Shown one piece after another: positions 35,372-44,915 of a stretch of DNA of 64,000 nucleotides (position 1 is the first letter of the stretch; each line of letters begins with the position of its first letter). This stretch comes from Fen-1362 sp964597035 (GTDB lineage Bacteria; Planctomycetota; Phycisphaerae; Sedimentisphaerales; Anaerobacaceae): positions 135,912 through 199,911 of the forward strand of contig CAZQWM010000002.1 in NCBI GenBank assembly GCA_964597035.1, in the 5' to 3' direction. The notes below the pieces were generated by a model that was not told the DNA's origin, did not search any database, and saw nothing but the letters and a program-made list of their open reading frames with translations. The position numbers were made by a program, and so were the translations under genes.

Positions 35372-35844
35372 ATCTGCGAATCCTTCAATACACACATAAG
35401 CCCTTTGTTACCTCTCGCAGTATCGACACGGCGCGCGTTTTTTCTTTAAGCCCTCCCGGCTCACTACCCCCAACGACCCATAACTCAAACCCCGATATAC
35501 AGCAACTCTTCCACCCTGCCCACAATATGTGGGACAGCCGGCTCAACCCGCCCCGCAATGTCCAATAAAAACACCGGCTTGACCTTGAATTAAGACCTCA
35601 GAAAATTCCCTCCACCGCAATGTTTTTTGCATAACGATTGCCGCAATTTACATCCTGTATTGTATATCCTGTATCTTTTCGGAAGAAAGCCGGCGATGGA
35701 AAGATTTGCGGTTTACTTACGAATCATTTAGAGTATTTTACTCATTCTTAAAATAGCGGCGCTTGTAAAAATGTGGTTTTTAGAGAAAGCCCGATTGACA
35801 AACGAGAGACTGAATTTTAGAAACGGCCGCAACGTATAAAAAAG
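35372..35844 (+). other. Intergenic region without recognised genes
   Basis: About 470 nt between a small minus-strand gene and the DUF2905 gene. It is locally A+T-rich near 35600-35830. No RNA gene, repeat or confident promoter was recognised. It presumably carries the promoters of both flanking genes. Confidence 0.4.
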
Positions 35845-36075
35845 ATGGATTTCGGGCCGTCACAATTCGGAAAATTACTGATTCTCATCGGCATTACAAT
35901 CGTTCTGATTGGAGCGGTGCTAATACTGCTGGGACAGCTTGGCCTGTTCAAGCTGCCCGGCGATTTGCAGTTCGGCTCGAAAAACTGGCGACTCTTTTTG
36001 CCGATTACAAGCTGCCTGATTATCTCGCTTGTCCTGACGCTGCTGCTCTGGCTGATAAGCTACCTGCGAAGGTAG
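35845..36075 (+). CDS. DUF2905 family small membrane protein
   Basis: 76 residues with two membrane helices (about 9-30 and 49-73). Between them is the DUF2905 signature GQLGLFKLPGDLQFGSKNWR followed by LFLPITSC. The family is widespread in bacteria and has no known function. It converges with the large fusion gene at 36088, 12 nt away. Confidence 0.88.
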   Translation: MDFGPSQFGKLLILIGITIVLIGAVLILLGQLGLFKLPGDLQFGSKNWRLFLPITSCLIISLVLTLLLWLISYLRR

Positions 36076-36087
36076 CGGAGTTAAATT

Positions 36088-39000
36088 TCACTCCACTTTC
36101 TTGTAGTACTCGGCCTCGTGGTCTGAGAGTTTATTCTCACGAATAAGCGTTCTGATTTTCTGCATATCAACGTTTCTGGGTTGTCCCGCTGAGGTAGCTG
36201 TTGCTGCCGCTGAGACGGGAGTGGGCAGCTCGCGAAGGGAGCTTTTTACAGACACCAAAGAAATAATAACTGCGGCGACAAGAACTGCAACGGGGAAATT
36301 GCGCACGCCAAAACCGACGAAAGGCCCGGCAACAACTTGCGGTGCCGGCTTGCGCTCATAACGGCATTTGTCGCAGTATATGCAGTCTAACTTATCGTTG
36401 AAAGTAATGCCATATTCGCAGTGAGCGAAATGCTTGGAGGGCATATAGCGGGCAAAAAGGGCGACCTTGTTGAACAAAGACAAAAATGCACCCGCAGGAC
36501 ACAGATAACGGCACCAGAATCGAGAATAAAAAATCGACCCGAAAAGAGCAACGACTACAACAAACAGCACAAGCCTATTGGGCTCGTCAAACAATGACTT
36601 CGGACTAAAAAATCTAATCAGCACGTCGGCTGAAAGTGCATCGTGACTGCGGGACAAAAAGAACGCGACGACGACAATAAACAGGATGACGAACTTGACG
36701 AACCTCGCCTTTCGCATTTGCACAATTGTAATGGAGGGCTTGAATCGGGCGGGCAGCAGATACCCGAAAAATTCCTGAAGGGCGCCGAATGGGCATAAGT
36801 AGCCGCAATAGATATTGCCGAACAGAACCGCCAGTAGCGGCACGCCAACCGTCAGAATAAAAACGCCGGTAGGCAAGGCAGAAGGGATGGCTCCTGACAG
36901 CAGCGACGTCACCTGCTCGGTTGAGAACTGGGCGTTTAGAACAACGCCGCCGACAATGACATCCGAAGCAAGAATGAACAGGCGCGACCAGAAGCCGCCG
37001 CGATAAATAACGATGAACGTGAGAATCAAAACGCCGATAAGATAGGCCCCCTGGGCATCGGGCAGCCGGCTGACAAAACGATGTGCCGGACCAGCCGTTT
37101 TTTCGACGGCCAGTCCCAAAATTCCTGATGCAAAGGCATCGCCTGACCGGGAAAGTGCCTTAACAATTGCTTCGGAGCTGATGGTTGCCCCGGTTACGGC
37201 ATCGACATCCGCGAACGATTCGGCAGAGAATAGAGACCTGCCCTTTAGAGAATCGAACCAGTCCCGTAAGGGATGCTGCGCATTGGTGAGCATATCGAGG
37301 TAGGCGGGGGTCTCGTTGGAGCGGATGATGTGAAAATCAAGCAGCACGCCGGCCGGGTCAGTGTAAATGGCGAGATTTATCTTCCCGCCGAAGCCGCGAA
37401 TATTAGGGGCAAGGGTCTCGGAGCTGAAGATATAACCGCTGAGTTTATCATTGGCATCGAAGGCATCGAAGTAACGCACGGTTTTGCCGGTGCCGGGCAG
37501 TGCCGCAGTAATGGCTTTGATACGGGATTGGCCCGCCAGTGCCTGTGCCGCTGACAAAGGCAAAGAAGGCATCAGCCGACGAGCACTCACCGCAAGCATA
37601 TTCGAGCAGACAATCACCGTCACCGCGATACCGAAAAGCGAAAAACCAGCAGCCCGTAAAGCAGAAACTGCAGGAACAGCAACGGTTTTTTTTCGCAAAA
37701 TCCTTAAAAAAAGAGACGGCAGATTGGCAAGGATAACCAATAGCAATACCACCAGCGCAAACCTCACGCCGAGAACCGGCAATAACACAAGCGCGGAAAT
37801 CAATCCCCCTGCTGCCGCACCAATGTGGTCGGCGGTTTCGAGTCGGACGGCCGTTTGTGTTGTTTGTAATCCCCGCTCGGCGAGAAGTCGACCGGCTATG
37901 GGAAAGTAGCAGCCCGAACACAGGCCGCAAACAACAAACGCAACTGCAAAGGCAAAATGAGACCAGTTTTCAGCGGGCCAATAAACAACTGTGATTAAAA
38001 CCGCACACTGGGCCACAAGCACAAGGGCAAGAATAATCTCAGAGTAATTCACAGACCCTGCGAAAGGTCGTCGCAAAAGCCGGCCGACAATCGCCGCGCC
38101 TGCCGCAAGACCGGCCATATACAGAGAAGACACGGCTCCGATATACAAATAAAGCGAGCCGAAACGGGTCTGGTAAAGGTACATCAGAACGATTACAACG
38201 CCGATACCGACGGCCCCGGCACTGAACACAAGAAACACAAAGTCAAATGTAGATAATCTATCGCCGGCGCCAAGAATGGATATCACCCGCAGAACGACAT
38301 AAACAACAATCGGAACCACAAAAACGCCAATCCCGGCAAGCAGCAGATATTTGAACAGCCGGGTTACGGGCGCATCCGACTCTTTTGCGGCCAGCAGCAA
38401 GGCATAGAGATTGGCCAGCGGCCTCGAATCACGATTCAAAAGGTGCCGGGCTGGAAGGTCGGCGGAGTTGTAGGCGTCCATCGCCCTTGCGGCGCGGTCG
38501 GGAAGATAAATACTCAAAAGGCCGTTGGCCGGGTAGATTTCGGCAGAATCAGGTATGGAGGCAAAATGTTCCCGAAGCGTGCCCGGCTCACCGGTAATTT
38601 CACTGCTGTCGCAGGCGATAAACCACGTCGTGTCGCCCGGTACAACAACGATATTTGAAAATGCCTTTGAAAGAGTAACTCTGGCAGAAGCGCCGATAGT
38701 AACAAGTTCCGTCCCCATAATATTTTCACCGCCGGGAACCGATACCGCGAGCACGGCGCCGTGGCCAAGCGAGCTTTTAAGCTGTTCGAAGAAATCGAGA
38801 GTGTAATAGCGGTTCGAGACGGAGCTTGCAGCGTCCGGCATATTGACGATTACAAGGTCGAATTGTTCGGCTAACGTATCGAGTCCGGCGCGTATATCAC
38901 CCGCGAACGGCTCGAAACGCGAATCCGAGATGCTCAACTCCGGCGGAACAACCCGCAGTATCCTGCTGACGTATTCATTGTCGGGATACGCCCAGACCAG

Positions 39001-40023
39001 CCGTTTAATCTGCCCGAGCAAAAGAAACCGGCGGCAAAGATTCAGGTCTGAGCCGATTATCAGAATTCGTTCGGCCTGTGGATTCTGAGAAAGCGCAAGG
39101 GCGATAATCCTGCCGGCCGAAGTCGGGTCGGGAATCGCCTCAACCACGCTGCCTTCACGCATAGCAATCCATTGGCCCTGATATGCTCCGTAAAGATACT
39201 CGGCCTGGGTGGTGTTGAAAGAGCCGACGTAGGAATCACCGGGTAAAAGCCGGGACCATTTGCTTATTTGCAGTTCACGCGATATCGGCTTGTCGACCGA
39301 AAAGAACAGGGCAAACGCAAAAAGCAAAACCATCAGCACCCCGGCCACAATACCCGTCTTGCGAAATGCAGATTTGCCGCGAGGCCTCAAATAAAAACAA
39401 CACACCCCGGCCAGTGATACAACCAGCGCAAGCACTAAAAAAATTCTGACGTTGTTCACGCCGTAAGCCAGCAGCAGCGTGGTACCCAGGCCGCCGACAA
39501 AGCTGCCTGACGATTCGAGCAGATATACATAGGTGACGGCTGATGCAGTGCCTAATCGAACCCATCGGCAAATAACGGGAAAGAGCACGCCCGTAATCAA
39601 GCTCACCGGTGCATTGACCAATAACGCGAGAAACAACGCGGTGGGTATCGGCAAAAGCGTATAAGGTGCGATACCCGCAAGTCGGCGGATATGAATAATC
39701 AAAAGGGCCTGCAGGATAAAGGCGGGCAGGTACAAAAGAAAAACTATTTCGATATTGCGCAGCAGCACCTCTGCTAAACGTTTGCTGCAATTGACCAGCA
39801 CCGCACCAAGCGCTACCCAGAGAAACCAGCAAGCAAAGAAGATGCCGACGGTGATGTCATTGCTCTCGAACGATGTTATGAATTCCCTGAAAACAAGCGC
39901 CTGGGCAGAGATGGAAAACAGACCGTAAGCGAATATCACAAAGCCGCGGATTAAATCAGTCGGCCCGGAAAAGGTATCACGAACGTCACTATCAGCAAAG
40001 CTCTGGGAGTGGTCGGCACACAT
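36088..40023 (-). CDS. Giant membrane fusion: spermidine-synthase-like, FMN-binding and NosR/NapH-type Fe-S domains
   Basis: 1311 residues. Order: multi-helix membrane block (about 25-250) opening IRGFVIFAYGLFSISAQALV; a Rossmann domain like spermidine synthase (about 310-480, RILIIGSDLNLCRRFLLLG, FDLVIVNMPD); a second membrane block (about 560-800); an FMN-binding domain (about 840-960) with VDAVTGATISS, a typical covalent-FMN site; then a NosR/NapH-like membrane Fe-S module with CGYLCPFGALQEF, CRYLCPAGAFLSL and DCIYCDKC. It should carry electrons across the membrane. It starts 2 nt after the Memo-AMMECR1 gene, so the two are tightly coupled. Its substrate is unknown. Confidence 0.85.
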   Translation of the reverse strand: MCADHSQSFADSDVRDTFSGPTDLIRGFVIFAYGLFSISAQALVFREFITSFESNDITVGIFFACWFLWVALGAVLVNCSKRLAEVLLRNIEIVFLLYLPAFILQALLIIHIRRLAGIAPYTLLPIPTALFLALLVNAPVSLITGVLFPVICRWVRLGTASAVTYVYLLESSGSFVGGLGTTLLLAYGVNNVRIFLVLALVVSLAGVCCFYLRPRGKSAFRKTGIVAGVLMVLLFAFALFFSVDKPISRELQISKWSRLLPGDSYVGSFNTTQAEYLYGAYQGQWIAMREGSVVEAIPDPTSAGRIIALALSQNPQAERILIIGSDLNLCRRFLLLGQIKRLVWAYPDNEYVSRILRVVPPELSISDSRFEPFAGDIRAGLDTLAEQFDLVIVNMPDAASSVSNRYYTLDFFEQLKSSLGHGAVLAVSVPGGENIMGTELVTIGASARVTLSKAFSNIVVVPGDTTWFIACDSSEITGEPGTLREHFASIPDSAEIYPANGLLSIYLPDRAARAMDAYNSADLPARHLLNRDSRPLANLYALLLAAKESDAPVTRLFKYLLLAGIGVFVVPIVVYVVLRVISILGAGDRLSTFDFVFLVFSAGAVGIGVVIVLMYLYQTRFGSLYLYIGAVSSLYMAGLAAGAAIVGRLLRRPFAGSVNYSEIILALVLVAQCAVLITVVYWPAENWSHFAFAVAFVVCGLCSGCYFPIAGRLLAERGLQTTQTAVRLETADHIGAAAGGLISALVLLPVLGVRFALVVLLLVILANLPSLFLRILRKKTVAVPAVSALRAAGFSLFGIAVTVIVCSNMLAVSARRLMPSLPLSAAQALAGQSRIKAITAALPGTGKTVRYFDAFDANDKLSGYIFSSETLAPNIRGFGGKINLAIYTDPAGVLLDFHIIRSNETPAYLDMLTNAQHPLRDWFDSLKGRSLFSAESFADVDAVTGATISSEAIVKALSRSGDAFASGILGLAVEKTAGPAHRFVSRLPDAQGAYLIGVLILTFIVIYRGGFWSRLFILASDVIVGGVVLNAQFSTEQVTSLLSGAIPSALPTGVFILTVGVPLLAVLFGNIYCGYLCPFGALQEFFGYLLPARFKPSITIVQMRKARFVKFVILFIVVVAFFLSRSHDALSADVLIRFFSPKSLFDEPNRLVLFVVVVALFGSIFYSRFWCRYLCPAGAFLSLFNKVALFARYMPSKHFAHCEYGITFNDKLDCIYCDKCRYERKPAPQVVAGPFVGFGVRNFPVAVLVAAVIISLVSVKSSLRELPTPVSAAATATSAGQPRNVDMQKIRTLIRENKLSDHEAEYYKKVE

Positions 40024-40025
40024 CT

Positions 40026-41633
40026 TTACTCTTCACCGAATACCTCGGCCTGGAAGACGCTGAAGCTTGTGCCCTCTTTCCAGGCGTCGCCGGGCAGGCC
40101 CGCTTTTAGAGACAGATGTGTCAGGGTTTGTTCGAGATTCCAGCCCTGTTCGGGTGCGACCTGCGGTAAAAATAGGGCCGAATGGCCACCCTTTTGCAGG
40201 ATGATGCCGTCCGTGCCTAAGCGGATTTGATTGTACGATTCAATGGTTTTCGGAACAGTAAGAGCGGATACTTCAATTTCGATTTCGGCAAGCTCGTCGG
40301 GTGTAACGGGCCTGAATCGCCAGTCATTCACAGCGGCGTTAATCGCGTTGGCAATTACGGACTGATATAACGCCTGCCGGGGCAAAACGTCGCCGATACA
40401 GCCCCTGAGCTGCGAATTCTTATTAAGCGTCACAAAAGCGGCACGCGGGACCTTCATCGCATCGCTGACGGATATGCCCAATTGCTCGGCCGTCGGCGTC
40501 TTGTTGTTCTTCAGATAAAATTCTATGGTCTCTCGCGCAAGCAGCAAAAGATTGTGTTTATCATCGACGGTAAGTTCGCCGGCGGTTTGTGCTGTTTTGT
40601 TTTGAGTTTGCTCAGGCCAGGTACCATGAAAAGCCACAGAAAGATAACTGACCGAGTTTGTAAAATCACCGGTCAGCTCACCGGAGGTTGTGTATTTCAT
40701 AAGTTCGGCCTTTGCGAATGAAGGCAGCATCGAAAGTAATATCGCTATCGGCACACGCCCGCAAATCGTCGCACCCGTCCTGTCGCAATACCCAATGAAG
40801 CCGGCACTATCGAGCTTGGCGATATAGTCGTAAGCGCCCATATCGAGTTTCTTAAGCTCGGCGGGGATGTTTTCCCTGAAAGGTATATAGCCATAATTGG
40901 GGCCATAGTGGACAAAATCGGAGCTTGCAACCACGAGCGTGCTGTCATTTAACAGTGATTTCAAAATCGATGCCGCCTGCAGAATGGTTTTTTGCGAGCA
41001 CTGGCCCGCGACAATCGGGACAAGCTTAAAATCCACCAACTGAGATTGCAGCAAAGGCAACTGAATAAAAACGCTGTGCTCGGTCTTGTATGCCTGCGGG
41101 ACGTCCTGAAAAATTGAATGTTGCAGCAGCTTGCCAATGAACTCGACGTCGAGCGGAATCTGGCCCAGCGGCGTTTCGTAGTCCGTCACACGTGGCACTG
41201 CAAGCATCTCCGGCATAGGCATACGATGGGAGGGTCCGATTACTATGATGCGGGTGTATTTGCCGCCTGCGGCTTTGACGCCGAAGGCCGCCGTCTGGCC
41301 TGAGTATGCGTAGCCCGCGTGCGGACTAATCAGGCCAATAACATCACTGGCTGGCTCAACATCGGCTTTCTCCATAAAGCCCTCGACCTGCCGGGCCAGC
41401 CCATTGTGTTCCGCTGCGTGCCAGCCCATTTGACCCAGTGGCGAAGCCAGAACAGATTTAGTTGGCTCGACAGGCTTGTCATTTTCGGTTTGTGGCTGGG
41501 CAGTCTGTGCAATAACGCTGGAAATTCTTCGAGTTTGCAAGCCGCATAAAACGAGCCCCCCGACCAGCAGCAACAGCACAAGAATTGCAATAGCCGGGAT
41601 TCTGTTACGATTGTTGGCACATTCCTCAGACAT
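40026..41633 (-). CDS. AmmeMemoRadiSam proteins B and A fused (Memo + AMMECR1)
   Basis: 535 residues from ATG 41633. GGAG lies 9 nt upstream inside the end of the previous gene, whose stop is 2 nt away. A single membrane helix near residues 15-32 anchors the protein. The Memo domain follows (about 90-360: LISPHAGYAYSGQ, VIGPSHR, VVASSDFVHYGP), related to class III extradiol dioxygenases. Then comes an AMMECR1 domain (about 375-530: PRAAFVTLNKNSQLRGCIGD, NDWRFRPVTPDELAEIEIEV). The fusion supports a shared job for the two families. The chemistry is not established. Confidence 0.9.
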   Translation of the reverse strand: MSEECANNRNRIPAIAILVLLLLVGGLVLCGLQTRRISSVIAQTAQPQTENDKPVEPTKSVLASPLGQMGWHAAEHNGLARQVEGFMEKADVEPASDVIGLISPHAGYAYSGQTAAFGVKAAGGKYTRIIVIGPSHRMPMPEMLAVPRVTDYETPLGQIPLDVEFIGKLLQHSIFQDVPQAYKTEHSVFIQLPLLQSQLVDFKLVPIVAGQCSQKTILQAASILKSLLNDSTLVVASSDFVHYGPNYGYIPFRENIPAELKKLDMGAYDYIAKLDSAGFIGYCDRTGATICGRVPIAILLSMLPSFAKAELMKYTTSGELTGDFTNSVSYLSVAFHGTWPEQTQNKTAQTAGELTVDDKHNLLLLARETIEFYLKNNKTPTAEQLGISVSDAMKVPRAAFVTLNKNSQLRGCIGDVLPRQALYQSVIANAINAAVNDWRFRPVTPDELAEIEIEVSALTVPKTIESYNQIRLGTDGIILQKGGHSALFLPQVAPEQGWNLEQTLTHLSLKAGLPGDAWKEGTSFSVFQAEVFGEE

Positions 41634-41635
41634 TT

Positions 41636-41818
41636 TCATCCACTCCATTGGGATTGCGACGCAATATTTTCAATCCTTTTTATCCTGCCAGGATACTTCG
41701 ACACCGGCTTTGCCCGCAAAAACCTCCTTGGAATGGCGCTTTTCGCCAAGGCAAAGGCCACAACAGCCACGGCCGAGCATCCCGTCAATATCTTATACAG
41801 AAATGTTCGCCGTTTCAT
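41636..41818 (-). CDS. Small Tat-like or membrane-anchored protein in the AmmeMemoRadiSam operon
   Basis: 60 residues starting MKRRTFLYKILTGCSAVAVV. The KRRTFL segment plus a short hydrophobic stretch resembles a twin-arginine signal; about 30 basic residues follow. The ATG overlaps the stop of the radical SAM gene (ATGA), and its own stop is 2 nt from the next start. It is therefore translated within the operon and is not a chance frame. No family is recognised. Confidence 0.7.
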   Translation of the reverse strand: MKRRTFLYKILTGCSAVAVVAFALAKSAIPRRFLRAKPVSKYPGRIKRIENIASQSQWSG

Positions 41819-42792
41819 AGCCAGCACCCGTAAATCTTTCTTCCGCAGGCCGGACAGCAGCCCTGCTTCAATATATTCTGCAAAATTACATATCCCTGCC
41901 GCTCGACCAACAATTTACCACAGCCGGGGCAATAGGTGTTCTCGCCCTGTGGGCTGCGGATATTGCCTATGTAAACATAATGCAGCCCTTCTTCAAGGGC
42001 AATCTCGCGGGCCAAATCGAGAGTATCGAGCGGCGTAGGCGGCAAATGCTGCATCTTGTATTTCGGGAAAAATCGGGAAAAATGCAGCGGTATCTCGGCC
42101 CCAAGATTACTTTTCACCCATCCGGCAAGCTGGCGAATATCCTCCGGCTTGTCGTTGAGAGTCGGAATAATCAAATTCGTCACCTCAACAAGAACTCCCG
42201 CTGCAACGGCATCAATTAGACATCGCTGAACTGGCGCCAGTGTGCCGGAACAAAAACTACGATAGAAATCATCGCTCATACCCTTCAAGTCGATATTGGC
42301 CGCGTCGGTATATTCGAGCAGTCGCTTCCACGGCTCGGGATTGCAGTAGCCGGCCGTGACAAGAACATTTTTCATGCCCGCCTGTCTTGCCAAACGCGCG
42401 GTATCGAGTGTGTATTCGTAATATGCAACCGGGTCGGTATAAGTATATGCGATTGAAGGACAGTTATACTGCTGCGCCTTTGCAACAAGCCGTTCGGGCG
42501 GGTAAGACGCAGCGGTAGTATCTTCCGGATTGGCCTGCGAGATTTCCCAGTTCTGGCAGTTGAGGCAGTGAAGGTTACAACCGACGGTCGCTAATGACAG
42601 TATCGGCGTGCCAGGCAGAAAATGAAACAGCGGCTTTTTCTCCACCGGGTCGATATGCATAGAACAAGGAAATCCATAGACAACCGTGCGCAGCACACCG
42701 TCTATATTGATTCTTACCCGGCAGTCGCCGCTTTGCCCGGGCTCGATTATGCAACACTTCGGACACAGTTCGCACTGAACCTTCAAACTCAT
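41815..42792 (-). CDS. AmmeMemoRadiSam system radical SAM enzyme
   Basis: 325 residues. The radical SAM cluster motif is GCNLHCLNCQNWEIS (CxxxCxxC), in a PflA-like enzyme. An N-terminal Cys-rich segment (CELCPKCC) and C-terminal cysteines (CPGCG, CCPACGRKIYGC) may hold further Fe-S or zinc sites. SPQGENTYCPGCG and TLNDKPEDIRQL are typical of this subfamily. It is the first gene of the operon and overlaps the next by 4 nt. The substrate is not known for the family as far as I recall. Confidence 0.93.
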   Translation of the reverse strand: MSLKVQCELCPKCCIIEPGQSGDCRVRINIDGVLRTVVYGFPCSMHIDPVEKKPLFHFLPGTPILSLATVGCNLHCLNCQNWEISQANPEDTTAASYPPERLVAKAQQYNCPSIAYTYTDPVAYYEYTLDTARLARQAGMKNVLVTAGYCNPEPWKRLLEYTDAANIDLKGMSDDFYRSFCSGTLAPVQRCLIDAVAAGVLVEVTNLIIPTLNDKPEDIRQLAGWVKSNLGAEIPLHFSRFFPKYKMQHLPPTPLDTLDLAREIALEEGLHYVYIGNIRSPQGENTYCPGCGKLLVERQGYVILQNILKQGCCPACGRKIYGCWL

Positions 42793-42819
42793 AACACGCC
42801 TTCAAATATATACGCAGTA

Positions 42820-42848
42820 ATTATAACATCTGATTCAGGATTTATGAA
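42820..42848 (-). promoter_or_regulatory. Predicted promoter of the AmmeMemoRadiSam operon
   Basis: On the minus strand: -35 TTCATA (42848-42843), 17-bp spacer, -10 TATAAT (42825-42820). AAGG lies 6 nt before the ATG at 42792. Confidence 0.55.
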
Positions 42849-42965
42849 TTTCCCATTAAAGTTTTAGTAGGGTTGTTTTCCAATCACCGATTTCGGGGCC
42901 AAAAAGCTTCAGCGAGTGCAAAATGGGTTGGATTAGCAGGCGTAAAAATGGTAAAAAGGAGGTGA

Positions 42966-43847
42966 GTGATTGAAAAAATGAACACAGAAAAGCTGAAAAT
43001 CGAGCACGAGCCAAAGCTAAGCAAGCCCCGGCTGGTAATGGGCCTGTCTGGCTGGATGAACGGCGGAGACGTCTCCACGGGAACCATAAAATTCCTCCGC
43101 AAAACCTTAGACGCACAACGCTTTGCACATATTGAGCCGGAAGGGTTTTATATCTACAACTTCCCCGGCTCGATGGAAATCTCGTCGCTGTTTCGGCCCA
43201 ATACCAAAATGAGCGACGGGCTGATACAAAAATTCGAGCTGCCCTCGAACACCTTTTACATCAGCGACGAGCAAAATATAGTGCTGTTTTCTGGCAAAGA
43301 GCCGAACCTTGGCTGGCAGGAATATGCAGACTGTATCTTCGGGCTTTGCGACAAATTAAATATCCGTCAGATTTTCTTCGTTGGCAGCGTGGCGGGCCTG
43401 ATACCGCATACACGACAGCCGCGAATAACCTGCTCGATGTCGGACGAGAAAATAAAAGACCTCCTGCCACAGTCGGGCCTGCGATTCTCGAACTACGAAG
43501 GACCCGCGAGCATTATCACATATATGACTACCCGCACGCCGGCTGAAGGAATCAGTATGCTCAGCATGGTCGCTGAGATTCCCGCTTATGTTCAGGGTTA
43601 TAACCCGCGCTGCATCGAGACGGCGGTAAGATACCTGTCGAGCTTTCTGGACCTGCAGATAAATGTCGACGATTTACGCCAAACCGGCGACACCTTCGAG
43701 AAAAAGTTGACTGAAATAGTGGGCTCTCAGCCGGAGCTTGCCCAGAAAGTCTCCGAGCTTGAGGCCGACTACGACAACAAGGTCTTCGATACCCAGATGG
43801 GCGACCTCAAGGACTGGCTCCAGCAAAAAGGTATCCGCCTGGACTAA
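42966..43847 (+). CDS. PAC2 family protein
   Basis: 293 residues. The fold is that of the PAC2 / proteasome-assembly-chaperone family: RLVMGLSGWMNGGDVSTGTI near the start, then GFYIYNFPGSMEI and GSVAGLIPHTRQPRI. A segment GPASIITYM precedes AEIPAYVQGYNPRCIETAVR, also typical. GTG 42966 lies only 3 nt after AGGAGG, and ATG 42978 lies 15 nt after it, so the start is uncertain. Function in bacteria is unknown. It is divergent from the AmmeMemoRadiSam operon, and its stop overlaps that of rtcA on the other strand. Confidence 0.85.
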   Translation: MIEKMNTEKLKIEHEPKLSKPRLVMGLSGWMNGGDVSTGTIKFLRKTLDAQRFAHIEPEGFYIYNFPGSMEISSLFRPNTKMSDGLIQKFELPSNTFYISDEQNIVLFSGKEPNLGWQEYADCIFGLCDKLNIRQIFFVGSVAGLIPHTRQPRITCSMSDEKIKDLLPQSGLRFSNYEGPASIITYMTTRTPAEGISMLSMVAEIPAYVQGYNPRCIETAVRYLSSFLDLQINVDDLRQTGDTFEKKLTEIVGSQPELAQKVSELEADYDNKVFDTQMGDLKDWLQQKGIRLD

Positions 43848-44914
43848 AACGTCGTTGGCAATTCGTCATTCGTATCTCGGCTGCCTGAAGCTGATAGGCA
43901 GCAAATTTCAAAATTGTTTTCCTGTTTAGTAATAACAAAGTCGACGGACAAAAACTTCTTGATTACTTCTATATTTGTCGTGAGATGTTTTGTTAGCTGA
44001 TTGGTTGTGAAACGCCCACCTTTGTGCATCGCCATATAAATCAACAACTGGTCGGCTAAATAGTGGTCTATGCAGGCGCCGCCGGCAAGAAAATCTCGTG
44101 TATCGCAGACAACCTCTTCAATGACCTTTTCGGATGGCTTGCCTTTTGAGCCAAAGCCGGTGAACACGCTCGTCCGTTTTGCTCCGCGAAGGCGAATCAT
44201 TACGCAATTGCCCGCACTGTCGCTGTCTGTGACGTCGATATGCTCGATGTCTTCGATACTCAGACCACTGCTCAAAAGAAGTCTTCGCTGTTTCTGTGCA
44301 ATATGCCCCGGCAGTTTGGCGGTATAAATCGTCGCCGAAATCCTCGGCCTGGCTGTCGGCTCACATAAATCTATATATCTGTCATCGTTGGCGTGCCACG
44401 GCTGAATTTCAAAAATGACTTTCCCTCCCCCGGCCGGGTAAAAACCATATCTCGACAATTCGCACCGGGCCTCGAATCCCGCCACGCCGATAGCAGGCAG
44501 AAAACTTTCTTTCACAAAATCGAAAGGTGGCGCCCACGGGTTATGCGTCCCGCCTGTAACCGTAACACTCGACGACCCCTCGGCGCAAAACAAAATCGGC
44601 AAAACCGTCTGGATTACCAGCAACGCCGAACCCGCCGAGCTGATGTCAAAATGATAATCGCCCGCCTGAACTTCGCCCGGTGAAAAATCGAGCGCCTTCG
44701 AGCGAAGCTCGGCACTGCTGCACCGTGCATTACAAATTTTGCAAGCCGCCTCGACGCAGGCAAGGTGCTGTCTGGCCAGTCCCGGCCTGGGCCGGCTGGC
44801 GCGGATATTCTCGATGTGAAGACGCTTGCCGGTGATAGCCGAAAGCGAAATGCTCGTTCGAAGAACCTGACCGCCGCCCTCGCCTAAACTGCCGTCGATA
44901 TAAACCGTCTCCAT
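43844..44914 (-). CDS. rtcA: RNA 3'-terminal phosphate cyclase
   Basis: 356 residues from ATG 44914 (METVYIDGSLGEGGGQVLRT). RtcA converts RNA 3'-phosphate ends to 2',3'-cyclic phosphate via an enzyme-AMP on histidine. The nucleophile is probably the His in ACIDHYLADQLLIYMA. Other family segments are RPRPGLARQHLACVEA, AGSALLVIQTVLP and GFYPAGGGKV. Its start lies directly after the SagB-like gene. No rtcB or rtcR is in the window. Confidence 0.93.
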   Translation of the reverse strand: METVYIDGSLGEGGGQVLRTSISLSAITGKRLHIENIRASRPRPGLARQHLACVEAACKICNARCSSAELRSKALDFSPGEVQAGDYHFDISSAGSALLVIQTVLPILFCAEGSSSVTVTGGTHNPWAPPFDFVKESFLPAIGVAGFEARCELSRYGFYPAGGGKVIFEIQPWHANDDRYIDLCEPTARPRISATIYTAKLPGHIAQKQRRLLLSSGLSIEDIEHIDVTDSDSAGNCVMIRLRGAKRTSVFTGFGSKGKPSEKVIEEVVCDTRDFLAGGACIDHYLADQLLIYMAMHKGGRFTTNQLTKHLTTNIEVIKKFLSVDFVITKQENNFEICCLSASGSRDTNDELPTTF

Positions 44915-44915
44915 A

